The notes under the pieces are model-generated. The model made no database searches. It was not told where the DNA came from and saw nothing but the letters and a program-made list of their open reading frames with translations. DNA of 64,000 bases from JANXQG01 sp963775975 (GTDB taxonomy: Bacteria > Planctomycetota > Planctomycetia > Pirellulales > Thermoguttaceae): contig CAVZKX010000002.1 in assembly GCA_963775975.1 (NCBI GenBank), positions 2,542,001 to 2,606,000 of the forward strand, in the 5' to 3' direction. Positions 43,652 through 53,468 of the stretch are shown here, in pieces. Made by a program: the position numbers and the translations under genes. How positions within the stretch are numbered: the first letter of the stretch is position 1; the number at the start of each line of letters is the position of its first letter.

Positions 43652-46056
43652 ATGCACGACCAAGACAAGAGCCGCGAACAACTGATCGCCGAGAACGAAG
43701 AACTCAGGCGAATTGCGGCAGCCCGCGAGGCCGTCGATCTTGAGCACGGGAAAACTATCGAGGCCCTGCGGGAAAGCGAAGGCCGCTACCGCGCCTTAGT
43801 CGAGTCGACGCACGACATTATCTACATTCTCGACTGCCGGGGAAACCTTCTCTACGCCAATCAAGCAGCGGCGCGCGCGATCGGCATCCCCGCCGATCAG
43901 CTCGCGGGCAAGAGGCAGGCGGACCTCTTTCCGCCCGACATGGCTCGTAAACACATCGAAAGAATCGAGCAAGTTGTCGCCACGGGCACGGCGCGGGCGG
44001 GGGACGAGTTATACCAACTCGGTCCGGAGCAAGTCTGGCTTCGCACCCACTTGATTCCCTTGCGAGATGAAGCGGGGAACATAACGTCTCTAATGGGCGT
44101 ATGCCACGATATCACCGATCGCAAGCGCGCGGAAGCGGCATTGCAAAAGGCCCGCGATGAGCTCGAAGAGCGGATCGAAGAGCGGACCGCCGAATTGCAA
44201 CAGGCAAATGAATGGCTCAAGCGCGAGATCGAAGAGCGGCGGCAGGCGGAAGCGTTGCTGAGAAACAACGAAGACAAGTATCGGACGTTGGTGGAGGCCT
44301 CGCCGGACGCCGTGTTCATGACCGATTTGGAAGGGCACGTCACGTTTGCGTCGCGACGGGCGGCGGAGTTATACGGCTCCGAGAATGTCGATGAACTGCA
44401 CGGACGGAATCCGCTCGATTTCTTCGCGCCAGAAGATCATGGCAAGTTTCTCGACAGCCTCCAAAAGACGTTGGAAACCGGAGTCACCAGCAGCGTTGAA
44501 TACACTCTTCTTAAAAAAGACGGCTCGCAAATCGCGGGCGAGGTTTCGGCGGCGGCGGTACGGGATTTGTCGGGCAAGCCGCACGCCATTGTGGCCGTCG
44601 TTCGCGACGCCACGGAGAAAAAGCGCGTACAAGAGGCCCTCAGCCAAAGCCACGACGAACTTCAGGCGATCTATGCCGGCATGTTTGACGGCCTGATCAT
44701 CATCGACCTTGAAACCAAACGCGTCGCCAAGGTAAATCCCTCGATTTGCCGGATGCTCGGCTATTCGGAAGAAGAACTATGTTCGATGTCGCTTATGGAT
44801 ATTCATCCGCCTTCCGAGATTCCTCACACTCTGCAAAGAATTCAGGTGCGCGTGGAAGGAGAAATTTGTAGGAAGTGCGAATGTCCCGGTTATACGAAAA
44901 GACGGTGAAGTGTTAATCGTCGACATTACCAGCAACGTGTTGGAATACCGCGGACGCCCATGCATCGCCGGTTATTTTCGCGACATAACGGACCAGCGGC
45001 GCGCCGCCGAAGACTTGCGCGCAGCGAGGAGCGGTTCCGGGTCGCGTTCGAGGAAGCCCCGGTGGGCATCGTCATGGTCGTTGGAATCGGCTTTATGACG
45101 CGGGTCAACCGGACCTGCTGCCAATTGATCGGCTATAGCGAGGAAGAGTTGATCGGAACGTCGATCTTCGATCTCACGCATCCGGATGACCGCGGTTATT
45201 GCGAAGCGTTGAGCGCGAGGGTTCTCGCCGGCGAATTGCCCAGCTTTTCGATGGAGAAGCGATACCTGAAGAAAGACGGCGGAATCTTTTGGGCGCAGAT
45301 CTCGGCCGCCGCTGTTCACGACCGGGAGGGGCGCGTGCTTTTTGCCCTCGGCATCATTGAAAACATGACCGAGCGCAAGAAGCGCAAGAGGCGCTGGAGC
45401 GCGAACGCCGCACCTTGGAGCACATGCTCGAAGCCAGCGATCACGAGCGCCGACTCATTGCCTACGACATCCACGACGGCCTGGCCCAGGAACTGGCAGG
45501 CACCATCATGCAGTTCCAAATGTACGCCCATGCGCGGGAAAGGGAACCGCGCGATGCCGCCAAGTCGTTTGATGCGGCAAGCCGAATGCTCGAGGCAAGT
45601 TACGGCGAGTGCCGTCGCCTCATCAGCGGTGTGAGGCCGCCGATCCTGGACGAATTCGGCGTTGTCGCGGCCGTCGCCCACCTCGTCTACGAGCCGTTCG
45701 TCGACGACGGCCCAAAGATCAAGTTGCGAAACCGGGTACGGTTCAAACGGCTGGCCCCCATCGTCGAGAATGTTATCTACCGCATCGTTCAGGAGGCCCT
45801 AACGAACGCCCGCAAGCACAGCAAGAGCGGCAGGGTTCTCGTCAGCTTGCTCCAGCGGGGCGATCGCTTGCGGATCCGAGTTCGCGATTGGGGCGTGGGC
45901 TTCGACCCGACGACGCTGCAGAAGAATCGCTTCGGCATCGAGGGCATCCGGCAGCGTGCCCGCCTGATGGGCGGCACGTGCAACATTAAGAGTAAACCCG
46001 GAAAGGGCACTTGCGTTCTCGTCGAGTTGCCCGTCGTGGAGCGTGAAGAGGACTAG
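43652..46056 (+). CDS. Multi-PAS sensor histidine kinase, HisKA_3 type (three frameshifts)
   Basis: A sensor kinase of about 801 residues as reconstructed. Four PAS-type sensor domains can be read in succession: the first at RYRALVESTHDIIYILD, then KYRTLVEASPDAVFMTD after a coiled-coil linker, LQAIYAGMFDGLIIID, and RFRVAFEEAPVGIVMV. They are followed by a NarL-type histidine box (ERRLIAYDIHDGLAQELAG) and an ATPase domain (IVQEALTNARKHSKSG, VRDWGVGFDP). The visible frames are 43652-44908, about 44910-45020, 44960-45400 and 45415-46056. One inserted base near 44880 and missing G near 45017 and 45381 would join them. No response-regulator gene is adjacent. Confidence 0.8.
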
Positions 46057-47005
46057 CCGATGCCCGCCAACGCCGCTGTGGCGGCAAAATCGCGAATGCC
46101 GGCCGTGGCGCCGAGCGCCGTAATGCAGCATGCCCCGGCGGCCGCGCCAGGCGACCGGCGCGGCCAACGTCCATTCCGCGCAAAAGCCCGGTGATCAGTC
46201 CAGCATAAAAACAGTCGCCGGCGCCCGTCGTATCGACGATCGCTCCCGGCGGAGGCACGGCGGGGATATCGATGTATTCGCCCGACGCGGGACTGAGCAG
46301 AGCGCCCTTGGAACCGAGCTTTAGCCCGATGAGTCCCGGAGCTCCGCAACCGCGATATACCGAAAGGATCGCCCGCGGGTCCTTCAAGCCGGTCTGATGG
46401 CTGGCCTCGTCGATGCTGGGAACATATAAGTCGAGGTGCGGCAGGATCCGGTCGAGCGGCTGCATCGTGCCCCCGCTGCCGGCGCAATCGAGCGCCGTCT
46501 GGCAGCCCTTGACGCGGATCGCCGCCAGCACTTCGGGCAAGTCGTTTTCCAGGTTCGGCATCAGCGAGTAATAGCCGATCAACGCCATGCGGCTGCGAGC
46601 GAAGAGATCGAGATGGTCAAGAAACAGCCGACGGTCCATGAGCTTGGGAGCGCCGACGCAATGAGCAAAGCTCCGTTCGCCGCTGGGATCGATCAGCACC
46701 ACGCTCGTGCTCGTCGCGGCCGTTGGATGCTCCAAGAGGCCGGCGCAGTCCATGCCCTCGGCTTCCAGCCGGTCGCGGATCAGGCCGGCCCAAACATCGC
46801 GGCCGACGTAACTGAAGCCGGCTACCTTCATTCCCAGGCGGGCCATTGCCCCGCCCGCGTTGCTGACGATGCCGCCGGTGACGACTTGCAGCGGCTCGGT
46901 CTGCAGCAGCCGCCCGCCGCCGATGGGCGTTTCCAACGGCACGGGCCGGCACGGTATATCGACAACGCACGAGCCGCAGCAGACACAGTCGAGGTTTCTA
47001 GTCAT
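46053..47005 (-). CDS. PfkB-family carbohydrate kinase (one frameshift)
   Basis: Ribokinase-type sugar kinase of about 317 residues. The start MTRNLDCVCCGSCVVD follows 41 bp after palindrome C3. The N-terminal GG motif region is QVVTGGIVSNAGGAMARLG, and the ATP-binding and catalytic motif is DTTGAGDCFYAGL. After RAGRLA the frame is lost, but one added G near 46145 restores AAGACCITALGATAGIRDF, the normal C-terminus. The reconstructed stop lies on the ctag that also ends the histidine kinase, so the two genes meet tail to tail. Without the correction the product would have a different tail and end at 45986. Substrate unknown. Confidence 0.78.
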
Positions 47006-47045
47006 TTTCAAGGGACTTGGTTGGAAACAACTTCGCGATTTCAAC

Positions 47046-47098
47046 GTGGGGCAGGTTGCCAACCTGCCAGTTAACGGCAGATTGGCAATCTGCCCCAC
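47046..47098. repeat. Palindromic repeat, family C copy 3 (intergenic)
   Basis: Same arms as the two coding copies (GTGGGGCAGGTTGCCAACC and its complement), but 53 bp long with a GTTAAC in the loop that gives a stop codon in one frame. It lies between the start of the sugar kinase gene and the end of the yceH-like gene, outside any coding region. Confidence 0.88.
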
Positions 47099-47120
47099 GA
47101 AACTTGTTCGCGTTCAACTT

Positions 47121-47939
47121 CTAACCTCCAAGCGCCCGGCGGAAGTCGTGCAGTTCGTCCTCGATCCGTTTCACGGCGGCGGAAAGTTCGTTGATTTCGT
47201 CCTGCTGCTGTCGCACAGTGCCGCGCAACTCTTCGACCGTTTGCCGCAACAAACCTTCATTCTCCCCCTCTCCCCTTCGCCCTTTCTCCCTTTCTGCTTC
47301 AGCAGGCGGGACGCCCGCACCACGCGCGGCCGGCCGCGGCATGTCGTCTCCCTCGTCCGCCCCATCGCCCGCAGCCGCGGAATGTGATGCATACCGCGTA
47401 CGCTGGTTGACGAGATCGCGCTCGGGATACAAACCGTGCGTGAAAACCTGTCCGCGGCCTTCCGGCGTGAGAGGCAAAACGAGCCCCTTCCCATTTAGCG
47501 CGGTCAATAGCTCTCGCAGCGCGCCGAGATCGTCGACCGGGTCCATCCGCGAGACGCGGCCGCGGAGTTCGCCCATCGTTTGCTCGCCGCGGAGCAGAAG
47601 CTCGATCATTACGGAAAGTTCGACCTTGCTCACGCCGAGCCATTCGTAGAGATAGTGCCGATACTTCTGCACGCGGCCAGAGCCCTCGACGAGGGCCACC
47701 GCGCCGAACTCCCGCAGACGGTCCAACGACTCTTCCACCTGGTCTGGCTCGAGTTGCAGGACCGGCGCGCGATTGCTCTTCTGGTTGCAGCCGGCGACCA
47801 GGGCGTTGAGCGTCATGGGATAAGCATCGGGCGTGGTCTTGGCCTTTTCGCCCAGCACGCCGAGCACGCGGCGATCGATGGAGTTGAGCGGCCGCCAACG
47901 TGGGGCCGGTTGCGCGGCTGAGTGAACTGTTTCATCCAT
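47121..47939 (-). CDS. YceH/UPF0502 (DUF480) family protein
   Basis: A 272-residue cytosolic protein. The conserved core (about 15-175) begins RWRPLNSIDRRVLGVLGEKA, followed by TTPDAYPMTLNALVAGCNQK and LYEWLGVSKVELSV. Two winged-helix-like repeats are expected in this family; the function is not established. The start at 47939 fits the core, and upstream in-frame codons are unlike the family. The C-terminal part has a low-complexity linker, including a small GC-rich hairpin sequence at 47301-47320, then a coiled-coil tail. Confidence 0.85.
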   Translation of the reverse strand: MDETVHSAAQPAPRWRPLNSIDRRVLGVLGEKAKTTPDAYPMTLNALVAGCNQKSNRAPVLQLEPDQVEESLDRLREFGAVALVEGSGRVQKYRHYLYEWLGVSKVELSVMIELLLRGEQTMGELRGRVSRMDPVDDLGALRELLTALNGKGLVLPLTPEGRGQVFTHGLYPERDLVNQRTRYASHSAAAGDGADEGDDMPRPAARGAGVPPAEAEREKGRRGEGENEGLLRQTVEELRGTVRQQQDEINELSAAVKRIEDELHDFRRALGG

Positions 47940-48008
47940 GACGTGAATGTAGGCGGTGACGGCGGGACGGTCAAGGGCGGTCGATACGATGCGGAACAAA
48001 TCCGAGAA

Positions 48009-51000
48009 TCATTCCTGCTGAATCAAACTGAGGGGCAACGGCACGCCTTTCTTCACGAGCGGATCGAAGGACTCGCGGGCTTTCGCGTCGCCGGCGGACC
48101 GACCCTGCCAATACGATAGGAACGCCTCGTGGGGACTCACCGGTGAAATAGCGCGGCCGATCTCGCGTTCCAGTTCGTCGAAGGGGTCCGTCGCGAGACA
48201 CTTCGCCCGCAATTCGGGCTGGGGCGGCTGTGCGGCGGCGAACACGGACCACTCCCAATAGCCGCACGATTCGGGAATCAAGCGGAGGCGCTGGGCGGTG
48301 AGCCCGATCGCGCGCTGAACGTCCTTATTCTCTCGGGCGGCCGCGCCGAGGCGCGTCGTTGCGCTCCATCGCCAGCGCGACGGCGTAATAGGCGGAAGCG
48401 GACCGGCCGGTATCGCGAGTGGCGCGTGCGTATTCTGGGAAATCGGCCGCCAGCTTCTTGCCCGCGCGGAACATCAAGACGTTGATTTCGGCGCCGTAGC
48501 TCGCGTAGCTTTGCCCGCTGGCGTGGGCATCTTCGGCAAGCCGGACCATCTCGTCGGCGTCGACGCCGGCGCTGGCTGGGAGAGTCAGTTTCAATTCGAT
48601 CAAGTTATCAACCGCGGCGGCGTACTGCGGCCCTTTCACTTCATGCTGCAACTTGGCCACGAGCGACTGACGGCGCGCGATCGAGGCGATGAGCGCTTCC
48701 TTGGCCGAAGGCTGTTCGTCGTATCGAAAGTATTTTAGCGAATCGCGCTCGGCTTCTTCCATGTCCATCTGCGACGCGGCAAGCCGCGCGGCGAGGCGCT
48801 GCAGTCCCTCGCGGTCGCGGAGAAAACTGTAGATTTGCGAGACCAGATAGGCATTGCCGCGACTTTTCGGCGCCAGCACGCTGGCCCGCTCCATGTAGTT
48901 GAGCGCCTTGCGGAGGCCGCCATGCTCTCGGGCGCGGCGGCGCAGGTCGTCCAAGCCCTTCTGATCGGAGACGAGGTAGCAGAGCGCGGGGAGGCTTCCG
49001 GACATCTGCAGCTCGCGGAGATTGAGTTGGCTCCCCGCCAGGTCCTGCACCGCCGCGCGCAGCAACTGACTGCCCGCATTCGACAGGACAACAGAATCCG
49101 AAGGCATGAGGGCCACGGCCTTTTCCACCCACTGCGTGGCGCGGTCGAGCGCCGCACGGTCTCCTGTCAGCTCAAAAAGCTGCAAGTAGGCCAGTGCTCC
49201 GTTGTTGAGTGCGGCCGCAGTGGGGGCCTGTTTTTCATACACGGCCGCAGCTTCGCGATAGAAAGCCGCCGCCTCGTCATCCTTGCCCTGTTCCTCGGCA
49301 CGTGCGCCTTGCGACTTGGCGAGCAATGCCTTGACTTCGCCCTCGACCTGATCGCAGCGCTCGAGCCAGTGGATTTCATCGTCCAGGTCCTTATAGGTAA
49401 TTGCGCGGACTTGGGCGATGGTGTGCCTCAGACGATCGTCGGAAGCCTTGTCGTAGGCTTCTTCCAGCATCTTGCGGGCCTCGGTGGCCGCCCCCAGATC
49501 GCGCAGCACACTGGCGATCGAGCAGAGCAAATCCGGCTTCCGATCGTGCTTGGCGAGCAGTTTGTCGAACTCCTGCTGGCCCTCTTTCTGCTTGCCGAGC
49601 CAGTAGTAGACCTGTCCCAAGCGGAGCATGTACTCGTCGGCCTCGCCCGCGGTGCCGCGGATGGCGAGGAATGTCTTTTCGGCACGTTCGAGTTCCTTGC
49701 GGCGGGCGGCGGCGTCTTTCATGCCTTGGGCGTGCTCGAGCGTGACCATGCCGAGGTCCAGGGCGGCGGGCACGACCATCGCCTGGCGGGCCAAAGTTTC
49801 GCGAGCCGCATTCACTTCGGCGTCTTCTTTCACCTGTCGCGCCATATACTCGACCGCCATTGCCCGGCCCTCATTTTCACCGGCGAGGCTAGCGCGGCGA
49901 AAGTCGAAGCCGGGCGCCGTGCCGTCGCGAAGCTGCTGCACGATCCTCGACTCGGCCTGCTCCAGCGCGGTCGCATAGGCTTGCTCGGCCTGGTGGAACG
50001 CGTCCAGCCGCTGGTCGAGGTACGGGCTCAAGAGCGCGTACGACTCGTCGTACTTACCTTGCGCGGCCAGGGCTTGCCCGAGCGCGCGTGCGCCTTCTCC
50101 GGCGCCAAGTTTGTCGCGCAGCGGCGCGAGCAGCACGACGATGCGCACCGCGGGATCTCCGGCGGCGCCGTGCCCGGCTCCCGTTTTGCTTCCTTCCGCT
50201 TCCACCGCCAGCGCGAGTTGGACCGTCAACTCGACGTCTTGTGGGTTGGCGGCAACGAGTTTCTCCAAGAGGGGTCGCCGGACCGCCGCGATGCTCGCTT
50301 CGTCGGCGCCATCCAAACGCGAGAGTTGCTCCAGCAAAGCGAACATTTCCTTGGAATCGGCCTGCGGATGTCGCTGGCCCCACGCCATTGCCAGAGCAAA
50401 GAGTTTCTTTTCGCCCGACGGCCCGACAATTTTTTTGGCGGATTCCACGGCGGTTTGTACCGCAGAACACGGGGCCTGGTCCAACGGCCCGGCGAATAAT
50501 CCATTGAGGCATTTGTCGATGGTCGCCGGTGTTCCCAGCGGCGCTAGTGCCGCAAGCAGCTCGAGCGCCGCGGGCACGTTGCTTTTCGCCACGCGCTCGA
50601 ATTGCTTTGTCGCCAGGTCTGCGAATGCGGCCTTGTCGGGTTCGCTCCGCGGAATTTGGGCCGCCTCGCTGAATACGGCGACTGCTTCGTCGGGCGGAAG
50701 CGCGGAGAGCGGACCTTTGGCGAGCTCTGCAAATTCCTGATACGCCTCCTCGGGGGAAAGACTCGACAAGCATTGCAGCAAGGCGATCGAACCTTTCGGG
50801 TCCGTTTTGGCGCTGCGTTTCACGATCGAAATTCCGCGTTTCATCACCGCCGGCCATTGACCACTCAGCCGCACCGTCGAGGTCACCTCGCCGAAGATCG
50901 TCGTTACGTCCCGCAGCGCCATGGAATCGATCTCCGGTCGATCGATTAACTGGACGCAGCGCAGTTGCGCGGCTCCCGCATGTTCCGTGCGTCCGGCGGC

Positions 51001-51627
51001 GACCCGACTATATAGCCTGGCAGCTTCCAATAGATTGCCTTCCGCCGCCGCTTTGTCCGCCTGGGCAAGTTTTCGGCCGGCGACGGCGGAAGGGCTGTTT
51101 TCCGCCGCGTCCATGACCGCCAAGCCGATCAGCGCGGCGATGCCAAGTGGAAACAGAACATTCCACCATCTTGCGAAGCGGGAGAGCGGCACCTTGCCGA
51201 TCAAAGACCATCCGCCGGAAGTAACCGCGATGCGATAAGCTCCCAAGGCAAGGACGGGGACGAAGAGGATGCTCAGACAGTGCGTTTTTACGAAAGTTCC
51301 CGTGGCCGGGTCGTGGTCGCGCCGATTATAAAGCCCGGCGCCGATTCCGTGGACCGTCAAAAGCGTCGGCCGCGAACGGACGGGCCGCATCTCGGGGTAT
51401 TTTGTACTGAAATAAAGGGCGTAGTTCGCTTGCGGCGCGGCGGCCAGTTCGGTCCAGGTTTGCTGCGCGTGTTCGACCAAGCCATCGGCAGTCGATTTGG
51501 CCAAACCGGTCGATTGCAATTCGCGGGATACGTCTTCCGCGGAGCTGCCGGCGGCAAGCTGCCGCATGGCGGCCACGGCTAGCTGCTCGATGGCGGCCTG
51601 GTCGTCTCGGGAAGCGGCGTCGGACAT
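48009..51627 (-). CDS. Large TPR-like protein with internal membrane segments (one frameshift near the C-terminus)
   Basis: Protein of about 1,205 residues as reconstructed. The start MSDAASRDDQAAIEQLAV lies at 51627. The first 100 residues are helical (RQLAAGSSAEDVSRELQ). Two or more hydrophobic segments follow near 115-185 (LSILFVPVLALGAYRIAV, VLFPLGIAALIGLAVMDA). The rest is a long series of helical, TPR-type repeats with low overall conservation. The main frame ends at 48325. Removing one base near 48350 would continue it as GAAARENKDVQRAIGL and end at 48009. I infer a membrane-anchored scaffold; no enzymatic motif is visible. Confidence 0.65.
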
Positions 51628-51778
51628 GATGCACCTTTGACTTGCTGTCGTGCAGTGATTTCCGGGTATTCTACGAAATCCACGGCTTGGACGAAATGGC
51701 CGGAGTTCTCCCCGCTTGCAAAGGGTCGGGCGGATTGCAAGAATGGGGGAGAGCCGTCTACACCTCAGGACCAAACCC

Positions 51779-52045
51779 ATGTCCACCGCCGAAACCAACC
51801 CGCCGACCGGGCCGACGCCGCAGGAACTGAAGTCGGCATTGAAGGCCTTTCGCAAGCGGCTGAAACTGACGCAACTGGATGATCAATCGCGGCTCGGCTA
51901 CGGGCCAATGACCGGCGGGCACGCCTCGGCGATCGTGGGCATCGTTCCGCCCGACCAGTTCCGCAAGGAGATATGGGAAGAGCTTGCCCGGCAAGGCAAG
52001 CTGAAGCGCGCCGGCAACGGCATGTACGCGCTGGGGCAGCCGTAG
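51779..52045 (+). CDS. Small hypothetical protein
   Basis: An 88-residue basic protein (MSTAETNPPTGPTPQELKSA). The conserved-looking middle is FRKRLKLTQLDDQSRLGYGP, then MTGGHASAIVGIVPPDQF and a short winged-helix-like end (ELARQGKLKRAGNGMYALG). This pattern seems common in planctomycete genomes without a named function. It might be a small DNA- or RNA-binding protein. The ATG at 51779 gives the most family-like start. Confidence 0.6.
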   Translation: MSTAETNPPTGPTPQELKSALKAFRKRLKLTQLDDQSRLGYGPMTGGHASAIVGIVPPDQFRKEIWEELARQGKLKRAGNGMYALGQP

Positions 52046-52144
52046 CGAGCCAGGGTGGCGTCGCCTTGGCTTTTTGTCCCGCTTCGTGGTATCCTATTGG
52101 ACATCCCACCTTAACTTCCCGCCCCTCGCTTCTGGAGAGAAATC

Positions 52145-53464
52145 ATGTCCCAAATGCACCGTCGCGTCCTGGCGGCTGCCATTGCCCTAGTTTGTATTTA
52201 TGCCTTCGCACCCGCCGTGCGCGGCGAAGATGGGCTTTGGCGGACGGATTTCGAAGCCGCCAAGGCCAAGGCCAAGGCGGAAAAAAAGTTCCTGCTCGTC
52301 GACTTCACCGGTTCCGACTGGTGCATCTGGTGCAAGCGGCTGAAGACCGAAGTATTCGACAAGGACGAGTTCCAGAACGAGGCGCCCAAGCATTTCGTCC
52401 TGGTCGAACTGGACTTCCCGGCGACTAAGAAGCTGCCCGATGAACTCAAGGAGCAGAACGACGCACTGCAGAAAAAGTACAAGATTCAAGGCTTTCCCAC
52501 GGTCCTCGTGATGGATCCCCAAGGGGAAGTCGTGGCCCACACCGGTTACCAGCCGGGCGGACCGCAGGGGTACGTCAAGCAGCTCGCCGAGTTCCTGGAC
52601 GTCTATGCCACCGTCGTGAAGATGAAGCAGGACCTGGAGTCGTCGAAGGGCCTCGCGCGGGCGAAGCTCTTGGACAAGCTCATTGACGCCTACGTCAAGC
52701 TCAACAACGAGAGCGATGAACTGACCGGCTGGAGCAAGGAAATTGTCGCCCTGGACGCCGGCAACAGGGCCGGGCTGCGAGTGAAGCACGAGTTCCGCCT
52801 CTACATGGCCGAATGCAACAAGCTCAAGGAAAAGCAGAAATATGCGGGCGCCAAGGCGGCCCTGGAAAAAGCCCTCGCGCTGGATGGGATTTCCGCCGCG
52901 CAGAAACAATCTTGCTACATGGCCAAAGCCGAATTGTGCTTCATGCAGCGAGACTTCAAAGGTATCGTGAAGTGCATGCAGCAAGCGATCGATGTCGCTC
53001 CCAATTCGCGCGATGCGTCCGAGGCCAAAGCCGCGATCGAACGCTTCAAGCCGATCGTCGATGCCCAGGAGGCCGTCGCCAAGTTGAAATCTCAACTGGA
53101 TGGTGCTGAAGGACTGGGCCGCGCGAAGCTGCTCGACAAGCTGATCGAGGCCCAGATGAAGCTGGTTCCGCTCATGCCGAGCCAGGCCGCCATTCGCGAC
53201 ATCGAAAAATGGTCGCGGGAGATCGTCTCTCTCGATGCGGAGAACAAGGCCGGTCTCAAAACCAAATACGAATTCCGCACCAAGCTAATGGACGCCGCCG
53301 GACAGATTCGCAGCAAGGCGTTCGACAAGGCGCGGGCGATTCTGGACGAAGCGACCGCGCTGCCGGGTTTGACGAACGATCAAAAGACAATGATCGATCA
53401 AGCTCGCAAACGGTTGCCGAAGGAAAAAAACGAGTCGGCAAGCACGGATAAGTCGGACAAGTGA
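52145..53464 (+). CDS. Secreted thioredoxin-like protein with a duplicated helical C-terminal domain
   Basis: A 439-residue exported protein: signal peptide (about 1-27), then a thioredoxin fold (about 30-150) with the redox pair DWCIWCK. The C-terminal part holds two related helical units (about 155-290 and 305-425), each starting GLxRAKLLDKLI and continuing WSxEIVxLDAxN. A redox role in the envelope is likely; the repeats may bind a partner protein. A GGAGAG site lies before the ATG. It is convergent with the giant secreted protein that follows. Confidence 0.82.
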   Translation: MSQMHRRVLAAAIALVCIYAFAPAVRGEDGLWRTDFEAAKAKAKAEKKFLLVDFTGSDWCIWCKRLKTEVFDKDEFQNEAPKHFVLVELDFPATKKLPDELKEQNDALQKKYKIQGFPTVLVMDPQGEVVAHTGYQPGGPQGYVKQLAEFLDVYATVVKMKQDLESSKGLARAKLLDKLIDAYVKLNNESDELTGWSKEIVALDAGNRAGLRVKHEFRLYMAECNKLKEKQKYAGAKAALEKALALDGISAAQKQSCYMAKAELCFMQRDFKGIVKCMQQAIDVAPNSRDASEAKAAIERFKPIVDAQEAVAKLKSQLDGAEGLGRAKLLDKLIEAQMKLVPLMPSQAAIRDIEKWSREIVSLDAENKAGLKTKYEFRTKLMDAAGQIRSKAFDKARAILDEATALPGLTNDQKTMIDQARKRLPKEKNESASTDKSDK

Positions 53465-53468
53465 GCGT

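Noticed and set aside
48835..50499. A 554-codon open frame opposite the TPR protein
   Set aside because: Antisense shadow; composition matches the complement of the helical repeats.
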